DNA from: Saprospiraceae bacterium
GTDB lineage: Bacteria > Bacteroidota > Bacteroidia > Chitinophagales > Saprospiraceae
Assembly (NCBI GenBank): GCA_022841745.1
Contig: JALHQW010000006.1
Location: 119,355-183,354 of the forward strand
Direction: 5' to 3'
Length of the DNA: 64,000 nt
Part shown: piece after piece, positions 9,343 to 18,040 of the stretch
Layout: each line of letters opens with the position of its first letter
How positions within the stretch are numbered: position 1 is the stretch's first letter
Translations under genes and position numbers: made by a program
Notes under the pieces: model-generated
Database searches by the model: none
What the model was told of the DNA's origin: nothing
What the model saw: the letters and a program-made list of their open reading frames with translations, nothing else

Positions 9343-9410
9343 TTGACGTAAGAATGACGTATTTTAAAAAGCAATTGGCGAATCTTTGCAGTACGTCAAC
9401 ATTTCGTCAA
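9343..9410. promoter_or_regulatory. Candidate operator: paired inverted 19-bp motifs
   Basis: TTGACGTAAGAATGACGTA (9343-9361) and, inverted, TACGTCAACATTTCGTCAA (9392-9410). Read on one strand both fit TTGACG-N6-TGACGTA. Centres are 49 bp apart, and the 30-bp spacer contains TTGGCGAATCTTTG, which weakly resembles a -7 box. The site lies just after the gene for the HTH-tailed xylulokinase. Binding of that protein is a guess. Confidence 0.45.
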
Positions 9411-9463
9411 GTGGGCACATACGTTTTCCTTTGTCCTGAAATGAAGTTCCGCCTAGCTGCTAA

Positions 9464-9652
9464 ATGGTAAAATCAATTTTGCATAAAGCAAACGAAAAGC
9501 AACTAAATGGTATGAAAAAAGGCTGTGCATTACTTATCACCATATTAATTGGCTTTGGGCAATTCAATCTTCTAGGCCAGTCAGGAGGCTTCATCACCTT
9601 CCCCAATGGGGCGAGGCAGCCATTTGCCTTCACCTATTTCTTTAAACCATAG
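9464..9652 (+). CDS. Possible small exported peptide or gene remnant
   Basis: The frame is open for 62 codons; the internal ATG at 9512 gives a 46-residue product with a convincing signal peptide (MKKGCALLITILIGFG...LLGQ) and only about 22 residues after it (SGGFITFPNGARQPFAFTYF). It sits between the two xylulokinase genes, downstream of the paired 19-bp motifs. I do not recognise the mature part. It could be a real micro-protein or the preserved 5' end of a decayed secreted protein gene. Confidence 0.3.
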   Translation: MVKSILHKANEKQLNGMKKGCALLITILIGFGQFNLLGQSGGFITFPNGARQPFAFTYFFKP

Positions 9653-9699
9653 CATTTTTTAATCCCTGTTTCCTACGCCTATTTCATCACACCTAACTT

Positions 9700-11223
9700 A
9701 TGTACCTACTTGGCTTTGATATAGGAAGTTCGTCCATCAAAGCGGCACTTGTTGACGCCACTTCTGGGGCAACTGCAGGCTTGGTACACTACCCCGACTC
9801 GGAAATGGCCATGACCGCAGTCCAACCGGGGTGGGCTGAGCAAGACCCGCAGTTGTGGTGGGAGTGCATTTGCGCAGCCACCAAAAAGCTTTTGCAAAAA
9901 ACAGCTGTACAACCTACTGATATCCAAGGCATTGGCATCAGCTACCAAATGCACGGTCTGGTGGTGGTGGACAAAAACCAAGCACCACTCCGCCCTTCCA
10001 TTATCTGGTGCGACAGCCGGGCAGTGGAAATCGGCAACCGGGCTTTCGATGAAATAGGGCATGAGCGCTGCCTTTCGCACCTGCTCAACTCGCCCGGCAA
10101 CTTCACCGCCTCAAAACTCAAATGGGTACAGGCAAACGAGCCTGCACTTTACCAAAAAATTGACAAGTTCATGTTGCCCGGCGATTACATTGCCATGCGA
10201 CTGACAGGGGAGGCCATGACCACGCCGAGCGGCCTTTCGGAAGGCACCTTATGGGATTTCAAGGAAAATGCCTTGGCCGACCTTGTGCTCGACCATTACG
10301 GGATTGACCGCAGCCTGGTACCACACATCGCCCCAACCTTTTCGCTACAAGGCGAACTGACACAGGCCGCCGCCGATGCCACGGGCCTCCAAAAAGGGAT
10401 ACCAGTGGCCTACCGGGCTGGCGACCAACCGAACAATGCCCTGAGCCTCAACGTGTTGCAGCCAGATGAAGTGGCTGCTACGGGCGGTACTTCGGGCGTT
10501 GTTTATGGCGTGGTGGATAAGCCAAATTACGACCCTCAAAGTCGGGTGAACAGTTTCCTCCATGTGAACCACGGGCTGTCGTCAACCCCAAGGGGGCGAG
10601 CCGTCAACCGTCAATCGTCAACCGATAGGATAGGCATCCTGCTATGTATCAACGGAGCTGGCAGCCAGTACAATTGGGTTCGTCAGCAGATAGCACAGAG
10701 TGGCTTGACTTATGGTGAAATGGAGCAAAAAGCCGCTTCGGTTCCAGTGGGTTCAGACGACCTGCGCATCATCCCCTTCGGAAATGGGGCAGAGCGGATG
10801 TTGGGCAACCAAAACACGGGGGCACAGATAAGCAACCTGAACTTCAACCGCCATACAAGCGCACACTTATACCGGGCGGCATTGGAGGGCATCGCTTTCT
10901 CGTTTGTGCATGGGGTGGGCATTTTGAAGGAAATGGGCATGGGCATTTCAGCCATGCGGGCTGGCAACGACAATTTGTTCCAGTCGTCCATTTTCAGTCA
11001 AACCATCTCCAACCTGCTCGGCTGTACCATTGAATTGGTGGAAACAACCGGGGCAGTGGGAGCTGCAAAGGCAGCGGGCGTGGCTACGGGGGCATTTTCG
11101 TCTGTTGACGAAGCCATGCAGCACACAGAAATCTTGATGAAATATACCCCTCAAAATTCCAATGGAATTTACACAGCTGCCTATGCCGATTGGGAAAAGG
11201 CGTTGGGCAAAATCATCCATTAA
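9700..11223 (+). CDS. xylB: Xylulokinase, second paralogue
   Basis: A 507-residue FGGY kinase of normal length that aligns closely with the first xylulokinase, including DIGSSS near the N-terminus and Asp242 in YRAGDQPN at the identical residue number. It lacks the LuxR-type tail. Between HVNH and DRIG it has 17 residues where the paralogue has four; those codons are made of CGTCAAC-type short repeats. It ends 8 bp before xylose isomerase, so the two are surely co-transcribed and this is probably the main metabolic enzyme, with the fused paralogue in a regulatory or mixed role (inference). Confidence 0.93.
   Translation: MYLLGFDIGSSSIKAALVDATSGATAGLVHYPDSEMAMTAVQPGWAEQDPQLWWECICAATKKLLQKTAVQPTDIQGIGISYQMHGLVVVDKNQAPLRPSIIWCDSRAVEIGNRAFDEIGHERCLSHLLNSPGNFTASKLKWVQANEPALYQKIDKFMLPGDYIAMRLTGEAMTTPSGLSEGTLWDFKENALADLVLDHYGIDRSLVPHIAPTFSLQGELTQAAADATGLQKGIPVAYRAGDQPNNALSLNVLQPDEVAATGGTSGVVYGVVDKPNYDPQSRVNSFLHVNHGLSSTPRGRAVNRQSSTDRIGILLCINGAGSQYNWVRQQIAQSGLTYGEMEQKAASVPVGSDDLRIIPFGNGAERMLGNQNTGAQISNLNFNRHTSAHLYRAALEGIAFSFVHGVGILKEMGMGISAMRAGNDNLFQSSIFSQTISNLLGCTIELVETTGAVGAAKAAGVATGAFSSVDEAMQHTEILMKYTPQNSNGIYTAAYADWEKALGKIIH
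10573..10623 (+). repeat. In-frame CGTCAAC-type insertion in xylulokinase 2
   Basis: Seventeen codons composed of CGTCAAC / CGTCAAT units around a G-rich centre (AAGGGGGCGAG). The paralogue has only four residues at the same place, so the net gain is 13 codons. The frame is kept and flanking residues (HVN and DRIG) are intact. Confidence 0.7.
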
Positions 11224-11231
11224 AATAAAAC

Positions 11232-12584
11232 ATGAGTAAAGTAAAAAGTAGCAAAATTGCTGTAACGACAGGCACCAAGGAATACTTCAAGGGAATTGGT
11301 AAAATAGCCTTCGAAGGGCTGGAATCCGACAATCCGCTCGCCTTCCGTTTCTATGATGAGAGCCGGGTAGTGCGTGGCAAAACGATGGCCGAGCATTTCA
11401 AGTTCGCCGTAGCATGGTGGCACACCCTATGCGGTACAGGCAGCGACCCTTTCGGCCCCGGCACCAAGGAGTTCCCTTGGAACAAGGCCAAAGACCCCAT
11501 GCAGGCGGCCCGGGACAAGATGGACGCCGGCTTCGAGTTCATCACCAAGATGGGCATCCCCTACTATTGCTTCCACGACTACGACCTCGTTGCCGAAGGC
11601 AAAAATCTAAAGGAAAGCGGTGAGCGCCTCGACACCATAACTGACTACGCGAAGGAGAAGCAAAAGTCCAGCGGCGTGAAGCTGCTATGGGGCACGGCCA
11701 ACCTGTTCAGCCACCCCCGCTACATGAACGGGGCGGCTACCAATCCCGATTTCCAGGTAGTGGCTTACGCAGGTGCGCAGGTGAAAAATGCGCTGGACGC
11801 CACCATCAAACTGGGCGGCGAGAACTACGTGTTCTGGGGTGGGCGTGAGGGCTACATGAGCCTGCTCAACACCGACATGAAGCGGGAACTCGACCACCTT
11901 GGCCGCTTCCTGAACATGGCCAAGGACTATGCCCGCAAGCAAGGGTTCAAGGGCACGTTTTTCATAGAGCCAAAGCCGATGGAGCCAAGCAAGCACCAGT
12001 ATGATTTCGATGCTGCGACTTGCATTGGCTTCATCCGGGAGTACGGACTGGAAAAGGACTTCAAACTGAACCTGGAGTTCAACCACGCCACCCTTGCGCA
12101 GCACACCATGCAGCACGAGATGCAAGTGGCCGCCAGTGCAGGGATGCTTGGCAGCCTCGACGCCAACCGGGGCGACAACCAGAACGGCTGGGACACCGAC
12201 CAGTTCCCCGTGGATGTGTACGAGCTGACCGAGGCCATGCTCGTCCTGCTGGAAAGCGGCGGCCTTAAAGGGGGCGGTATCAACTTCGACGCCAAGACCC
12301 GCCGCAACTCGACTGACCTCGCAGACATCTTCTATGCCCATATCGGGGGCATGGACGCCTTTGCGAGGGCACTGCTGGCGGCGGACGCAATCTTGGAAAA
12401 ATCCGATTACCAAAAGCTACGGGCAGTGCGCTACGCCTCCTTCGACAAGGGCAAGGGGAAGGACTTTGCCAAGGGCAAGCTCTCCCTCAAAGACCTGGCA
12501 AAGCTGGCCGCCGAGTACGGGGAGCCGGAGCAACGGAGCGGGAAGCAGGAGCTTTTTGAGAATATCATCAACAGGTATGTCTGA
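11232..12584 (+). CDS. xylA: Xylose isomerase
   Basis: Interconverts D-xylose and D-xylulose using two divalent metal ions. 450 residues, the length of class II enzymes. Visible signatures: [10 protein letters not shown] (His115 and Asp118), [38 protein letters not shown] and GSLDANRGD, which include the metal ligands and the catalytic His. It starts 8 bp after the second xylulokinase, giving the core xylose to xylulose-5-phosphate pathway in one transcript. Cytoplasmic; no oddities seen. Confidence 0.97.
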   Translation: MSKVKSSKIAVTTGTKEYFKGIGKIAFEGLESDNPLAFRFYDESRVVRGKTMAEHFKFAVAWWHTLCGTGSDPFGPGTKEFPWNKAKDPMQAARDKMDAGFEFITKMGIPYYCFHDYDLVAEGKNLKESGERLDTITDYAKEKQKSSGVKLLWGTANLFSHPRYMNGAATNPDFQVVAYAGAQVKNALDATIKLGGENYVFWGGREGYMSLLNTDMKRELDHLGRFLNMAKDYARKQGFKGTFFIEPKPMEPSKHQYDFDAATCIGFIREYGLEKDFKLNLEFNHATLAQHTMQHEMQVAASAGMLGSLDANRGDNQNGWDTDQFPVDVYELTEAMLVLLESGGLKGGGINFDAKTRRNSTDLADIFYAHIGGMDAFARALLAADAILEKSDYQKLRAVRYASFDKGKGKDFAKGKLSLKDLAKLAAEYGEPEQRSGKQELFENIINRYV

Positions 12585-12889
12585 AAACAGGAAGTCCTGA
12601 TGGCCGCCAAATGGGCTTATTCATAATGACCGTTAGTTTTTCTGGCGTTCGGGTTAGCGCGGGACGACAATTTAGAAATCATTTTATTTGAAATAATATG
12701 GCAACTTTCGCAATCGATTGGGTTGCACGATTGCCCAAGACGACACCTAAAAGCTTTTTATTTTTTCACTTAACTAATTGTATTGCAATGGAACTTAAAA
12801 ATCATTCTGAACAACTGAAGGCCCCACCATGACGGCATTTTGCACGATCACCGAGTACAATCTTTTTTATAACTAAACTTTCTTAATGC
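12585..12889. promoter_or_regulatory. Intergenic region before susC with a direct repeat
   Basis: About 305 bp without a gene between xylA and susC. TTGCACGAT occurs twice in direct orientation (about 12723 and 12840), 117 bp apart, followed by similar bases (TGCCCAAG and CACCGAG). This could be a pair of regulator sites. No clean TAnnTTTG box was found; TTTATTTG near 12685 is a one-mismatch candidate. No repeat element of the CAGTCC type here. Confidence 0.3.
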
Positions 12890-15800
12890 ATGAAACAGAT
12901 ACATTCATCCAAAATCCAACGGCTAATGCTTAGGCTTAGGCCGGTGGGGATTACACTTTCGTTTCTGTTGCTGTTTTCAGCGGGGCTTTTCGCACAGGCG
13001 AAAACCGTGAAGGGTACAGTGACCGACGAGACGGGACAGGGCCTACCAGGGGTCAACATCCTTGTGCAAGGTACTGCCGATGGCACAATAACCGATGTGG
13101 ACGGCACCTACGAGTTGAGGGCCGCCAAGGGTGCTACCCTTTTGTTTTCTTTTACAGGTTACACTGCGCAATCGGCTGTTGTTGGCGACAGCCCTACCAT
13201 GGACGTCTCCTTGCAGCCTAATTCAGAGGTGCTCAGCGAGGTAGTCGTTACTGGCTACTCCTCACAGCGCAAGCGGGACATAACAGGGGCGGTATCGGTG
13301 GTCAACTCAGAAGAATTGAATCAAATAGCAGCTACCAGTTTCACGCAAAAGCTGGAGGGCAGGGCATCTGGTCTGACCATTTCCACATCCGGTGAGCCAG
13401 GAGAAGGCACTTCGGTACGTATTCGGGGCGTCAGCTCTTTTCAGAACAATGACCCACTTTACATCATTGACGGTGTGCCGGTACAGGATGCTTTCAATAC
13501 GGGCTTCAACCCGAACGACATCGAGAGCATTCAAGTACTGAAAGACGCTTCTGCTGCATCCATTTATGGTGCTCGTGCAAACAACGGCGTAATCATTATA
13601 ACTACCAAGAAAGGTAAGGCTGGCAAGGTTAGCGTCACTTATGATGCTTATATTGGCATGGCCAACCCAATCAACAGGCCTGATTATATGATTACCGACC
13701 CAAAGGATTTTTCAAACTACCTTTGGGACAAGCACGAAAACGCAGGTTTGGTGGTGGATGCTTCCAACCCATATTCAGGTGGCAGGGGTGTATTGCCGAC
13801 CTATTCCTTTCCGTTTAGCGCTGGCACAACACCTTCCGAATCGGACTATGTGTTCCCTACTTCTTTGGTCATGAAAGCTAACCAGTCAGGTACCAATTGG
13901 TTCGATGAGGTATTCGATGCTGCTGCGCCAATGACGGAACACAACCTCGGGATTTCCGGCGGCAGTGATTTGGGCAGCTACTATATTTCGGCAGGGTACC
14001 TGAATCAGCAAGGCACCATGATTCACAACTATTTCAACCGCTACACCATTAGAGCGAACACGCAGTTCAATAAAGGCAGGTTCTCTTTTGGTGAAAATCT
14101 TACCCTCAGCCGTACAGATGGTATCGGCAACGACGGCGTAAGTGGCGGCAACCAAGACGAACAAGGCGTGATGACTTGGATTACGCTGATGAACCCCCTC
14201 ACTCCTGTGAAAGACGTTGGAGGAGAATGGGGCGGTGACAAGGCCAATGGCATGAGCAACGGCACAAATCCCGTAGCCAGCCTTACCCGCAACAAGGATA
14301 ACGTTCGCACCAGCTACCGTGTGCTGGGCAACGTCTTTGCAGAGGTCAACATCGTGGACGGCCTGAAAGCCCGCACAAGCCTTGGTACGGATTTCAACCA
14401 AGGCTTCCGGGGTGCATTTACCTTCCCGAACTATGAAAACCGAGAGCCTAGCGCTACCAATGGTTTCCGGGAAGACTGGAATACAGGTTTCAATTGGACG
14501 TGGACGAACACTTTGAACTTCAGCAAGACCTTTGCTGATGCCCACAATTTTGGCATTTTGGTTGGCTACGAAGCTATTAAGGGGAAGGGGCGTTTCATCA
14601 ACGGTTCATTTGCTAACTACTTTACGCAGGACATCAACGCTTGGTACCTAAACGGTGGCTTGGCCAACCCGGGTACTCGCCAAATCAGCAGCGGTGGTGG
14701 CCCATATTCTTTGGCATCATCTTTTGCTAAATTGGACTACTCTTTCAGTGACAAGTACCTGGTAAGCCTCACGGTTCGTCGGGATGGTTCTTCCAATTTT
14801 GGGGAAGAGAAGTATGGTACTTTCCCAGCAGCCAGCCTTGGTTGGCGAGTGAGCAATGAATCGTTCATGCAAGGGCTTGACTGGTTGGATGACCTCAAGC
14901 TGCGCTTTGGCTGGGGTATCACTGGTAACCAAAGTGTACCCGGCGGCAACGCCTTCGACCGTTTTGGTGGTGGCACTTCTTCCACTTTCTATGACATAGC
15001 AGGTTCTAATAGCGGCCTTACCACTGGCTACTCGCTTGCAAGGCGCGGTAACAAGGACACTAAGTGGGAAGAAAACATTTCAACCAATTTTGGTGTGGAC
15101 GTATCTTTGTTCGGTGGCAAATTGAACTTTGTAGCAGACGTTTACAAACGCACAGTTGATGGCCTTCTATTCAATCCAGATAACCCTGGCACCGCAGGTA
15201 CTGCAAGTCCAGCCTACATCAATATTGCCAAGATGGACAACAACGGTATTGACCTCGGCTTGGACTACAAGAACAGGGTGAACAGCGATTTCGGTTACAG
15301 CATCGGCATTACTTGGGCTACTTACAAAACAGAAGTCGTCAAAATTGACGGAAGCACTGAGACTGTTTTCCCTACAGGTTTCGACTCAAGGATTGGCATA
15401 ATTAACCATTTCGCCCTTGGCTTGCCAGTTTCCTCCTTCTACGGTTACACTGCTGATGGCCTCTTCCGCTCTCAACCAGAGGTGGACGCTCATGCAATGC
15501 AAGATGGCAAGGATATTGGCCGAATTCGGTTTAAAGACCTCAATAGCGACGGCGTCATCAACGACATGGACAAAGGTGCCATTGGCAACCCGCACCCAGA
15601 CTGGTATGGTGGTCTTAACCTCGGGTTCAATTACAAGCAATTCGACTTGAACATCTTCTTGTTTGCCTCCGTTGGCAACGAGATTTTCCGCTACAATAAA
15701 CTGTTCGACACTTTCGGCTTCTTCAATTCCAATGTTAGGAAGGACGTGCTTACCAACTCGTTCCACCCAACCAAGAATCCAGATGGTGACCTGCCGATGC

Positions 15801-16135
15801 TCAACGTGAACGATACCTACAGCTACCAACCGAGTAGCTTCTTTGTAGAAGATGCCTCTTACTTGCGCGCCAAGAACCTCCAGTTGGGCTATAATTTCAA
15901 GCCTGCTACCCTTGGCAAGTCTTTCAGCAGCCTTCGGGTTTATATCTCGGCACAGAACCTGTTCACATTGACTAAGTATGAGGGACTCGACCCTGCTCCG
16001 TCGAACTTTGGCGTACAAGGCTCTAATCCGAACGACCTGAATTCCAATATCAAAAGCGACCTTTGGACTGGCTTTGATTTTGGTAACTATCCTGCCAGCA
16101 AAATTTTCATGCTCGGCGTGAATGCAGGTTTTTGA
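12890..16135 (+). CDS. susC: SusC/RagA-type TonB-dependent outer-membrane receptor
   Basis: Imports oligosaccharides across the outer membrane with energy from TonB. The 1081-residue protein has a signal peptide (LSFLLLFSAGLFAQ), a carboxypeptidase-regulatory-like domain (about 37-110: VKGTVTDETGQGLPGVNI), the SusC signature LSEVVVTGYSSQ, a plug domain (SVRIRGVSSFQNNDPLYIIDG, IQVLKDASAASIYGARANNG) and a long beta-barrel ending NAGF. Followed by susD after 78 bp. Context with xylan enzymes suggests xylo-oligosaccharide import. Confidence 0.95.
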   Translation: MKQIHSSKIQRLMLRLRPVGITLSFLLLFSAGLFAQAKTVKGTVTDETGQGLPGVNILVQGTADGTITDVDGTYELRAAKGATLLFSFTGYTAQSAVVGDSPTMDVSLQPNSEVLSEVVVTGYSSQRKRDITGAVSVVNSEELNQIAATSFTQKLEGRASGLTISTSGEPGEGTSVRIRGVSSFQNNDPLYIIDGVPVQDAFNTGFNPNDIESIQVLKDASAASIYGARANNGVIIITTKKGKAGKVSVTYDAYIGMANPINRPDYMITDPKDFSNYLWDKHENAGLVVDASNPYSGGRGVLPTYSFPFSAGTTPSESDYVFPTSLVMKANQSGTNWFDEVFDAAAPMTEHNLGISGGSDLGSYYISAGYLNQQGTMIHNYFNRYTIRANTQFNKGRFSFGENLTLSRTDGIGNDGVSGGNQDEQGVMTWITLMNPLTPVKDVGGEWGGDKANGMSNGTNPVASLTRNKDNVRTSYRVLGNVFAEVNIVDGLKARTSLGTDFNQGFRGAFTFPNYENREPSATNGFREDWNTGFNWTWTNTLNFSKTFADAHNFGILVGYEAIKGKGRFINGSFANYFTQDINAWYLNGGLANPGTRQISSGGGPYSLASSFAKLDYSFSDKYLVSLTVRRDGSSNFGEEKYGTFPAASLGWRVSNESFMQGLDWLDDLKLRFGWGITGNQSVPGGNAFDRFGGGTSSTFYDIAGSNSGLTTGYSLARRGNKDTKWEENISTNFGVDVSLFGGKLNFVADVYKRTVDGLLFNPDNPGTAGTASPAYINIAKMDNNGIDLGLDYKNRVNSDFGYSIGITWATYKTEVVKIDGSTETVFPTGFDSRIGIINHFALGLPVSSFYGYTADGLFRSQPEVDAHAMQDGKDIGRIRFKDLNSDGVINDMDKGAIGNPHPDWYGGLNLGFNYKQFDLNIFLFASVGNEIFRYNKLFDTFGFFNSNVRKDVLTNSFHPTKNPDGDLPMLNVNDTYSYQPSSFFVEDASYLRAKNLQLGYNFKPATLGKSFSSLRVYISAQNLFTLTKYEGLDPAPSNFGVQGSNPNDLNSNIKSDLWTGFDFGNYPASKIFMLGVNAGF

Positions 16136-16213
16136 CCACTAGCTTTTTTAATCATTTCGGGTGTTTGAAAAACACATGTTATTTCATCATCCTTCTTAAA
16201 AATAAAAATTAAC

Positions 16214-17902
16214 ATGAAAAAGTATCTAAACTGGCTGTTTGCGGCCACTTTGGCGGGCGGTATTCTCTTTGCCTGCTCCGAAGACTTTTTGGATGCTCCA
16301 GCACAAGGGTCGCTCGACAACCTGACCCTTGCCAACCAAGCGGGTGTCGAGGCAGCCTTGATTTCTGCCTATTCCATGCTCGACGGCTGGAATGCAGATT
16401 GGGGCGTATTCAATCCACCTTGGGGTGGAGCTGGCAGCAACTGGGTTTGGGGTAGCGTCACTTCCGACGAAGCCTATAAAGGCTCAGAGCCAGGCGACCA
16501 AGGAGAAATCCAACAAGTAGAACTTTACCAATGGGCACCGGGCAACGTTTACTTCAACGTCAAGTTCCGTGCGCTTTACGAAGGCATCGCCCGTTCGAAT
16601 GCCACACTGAAACTTGCAGCCGCTGTAACTGACCTGACCGAAGGTACCCGCATAGCTGGCGAAGCCCGTTTCCTACGTGCACACTATCATTTCGATGCTT
16701 GGAAGATGTGGAAAAACGTGCCTTACTACACTGAGGCTGACGAAGATTTCCGCAAGGCCAATAACGAGGACATTGTGCCCCGTATAGCAGAGGATTTCCA
16801 ATTTGCCATTGATAATCTTCCAGAAACGCAAGGCGCAGTTGGTCGTGTGACCAAGGGGGCAGCCCAAGCCTATCTTGGGAAATTGTTGCTCTACACTGGC
16901 GATTACTCAAAAGCGAAGGAGCAGTTCGACAACGTTGTGAACAGTGGCAAATATGACCTTGCACCATGCTTTCATGACTTTTTCACTACTGATGCTGAAA
17001 ACGGCTCTGAGATGATTTTCTCCATCCAAGCCTCTGTGAACGACGGTGATGGTGAAGGCTCCAACGGGAACTTTGCCGACCGCCTCAACCACCCGCACGG
17101 TGGCAGCCCATTTGGCTGCTGCGGCTTCCACCAACCTTCGCAAAACCTTGTGAATTCGCATAAAGTGGACGCCAACGGCCTACCTTTGATTGATTCTTTC
17201 AATGGTTCCGATGTCACTGCAACCGATGCCGTTGACCCTCGCCTCGACTGGACGGTTGGCCGTGACGGTGTGCCTTTCCTCGATTGGGGTACGCACAACG
17301 AGACCTGGATTCGTGCAAGGTCATGGGCTGGGCCTTTCAGCTCAAAGAAATTTATCCATGCCAACGGACAACAAAGTTCAGTGGGCTGGTCCAACGTTCA
17401 ACTAAGCCCAGTAAACATCCCTGTCATCCGCTATGCCGACGTGCTGCTGATGCTGGCGGAATGCGAGGTAGAATTGAACAACTTGGAGCGGGCACGTGAA
17501 TTGGTGAACATGATACGGGAGCGGGCAGGTGTCTGCGCACAAGGCGCTGATGGCAATGCAACAACTGACCTATCCGACCCCGGCATTACTTGGGCCACCT
17601 ACAGCGTGGGAACTTACACCGCTGCTTGGACTGACAAGGATGCTGCTCGTGATGCAGTTCGCTTCGAGCGCAAAATCGAGCTGGCATTGGAAGGTCACCG
17701 CTTCTTTGACCTGCGCCGCTGGGGTATTGCAAAGGAGGTTATCAATAACGACTACCTACCAGTTGAAAAGACCAAGCGCACCTACTTGGAGGCTTCAGGC
17801 GGTTTCGAAGACAGGCATGTACTGTTCCCGCTGCCTTCTGTTCAGATTGAGCTGAGCAAGAAGGACGGACAGCCGCAACTCCAGCAGAATGCTGGATATT
17901 GA
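16214..17902 (+). CDS. susD: SusD/RagB-type glycan-binding lipoprotein
   Basis: Surface lipoprotein that forms a lid on its SusC partner and captures glycans. 562 residues; signal peptide ending LFACSEDFLD, with the acidic residues after Cys expected of surface-exported lipoproteins in this phylum. The N-terminal TPR-like part contains FLRAHYHFDAWKMWKNVPYY and AQAYLGKLLLYTGDY, and the C-terminus has RFFDLRRWG, all SusD family traits. Paired with the preceding SusC; followed by a strong terminator. Confidence 0.95.
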   Translation: MKKYLNWLFAATLAGGILFACSEDFLDAPAQGSLDNLTLANQAGVEAALISAYSMLDGWNADWGVFNPPWGGAGSNWVWGSVTSDEAYKGSEPGDQGEIQQVELYQWAPGNVYFNVKFRALYEGIARSNATLKLAAAVTDLTEGTRIAGEARFLRAHYHFDAWKMWKNVPYYTEADEDFRKANNEDIVPRIAEDFQFAIDNLPETQGAVGRVTKGAAQAYLGKLLLYTGDYSKAKEQFDNVVNSGKYDLAPCFHDFFTTDAENGSEMIFSIQASVNDGDGEGSNGNFADRLNHPHGGSPFGCCGFHQPSQNLVNSHKVDANGLPLIDSFNGSDVTATDAVDPRLDWTVGRDGVPFLDWGTHNETWIRARSWAGPFSSKKFIHANGQQSSVGWSNVQLSPVNIPVIRYADVLLMLAECEVELNNLERARELVNMIRERAGVCAQGADGNATTDLSDPGITWATYSVGTYTAAWTDKDAARDAVRFERKIELALEGHRFFDLRRWGIAKEVINNDYLPVEKTKRTYLEASGGFEDRHVLFPLPSVQIELSKKDGQPQLQQNAGY

Positions 17903-17944
17903 AAAAGACTTAAAGTCAATATTTAAAGAGAATAAATTGTACCG

Positions 17945-17982
17945 CAAGAGGCAGCCAAGTGCTGCCTCTTGTTTTGTTTTTT
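17945..17982 (+). terminator. Rho-independent terminator after susD
   Basis: Perfect 11-bp stem (CAAGAGGCAGC / GCTGCCTCTTG) with a 5-nt loop, followed by TTTTGTTTTTT. It separates susCD from the two downstream FG-GAP genes, so it may end or attenuate the transcript. Confidence 0.92.
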
Positions 17983-18040
17983 CTTTCGTAGTTTTCGGAC
18001 TGGTTCCACCCATTTTTACAAAGGCATACTGAACAGACTT

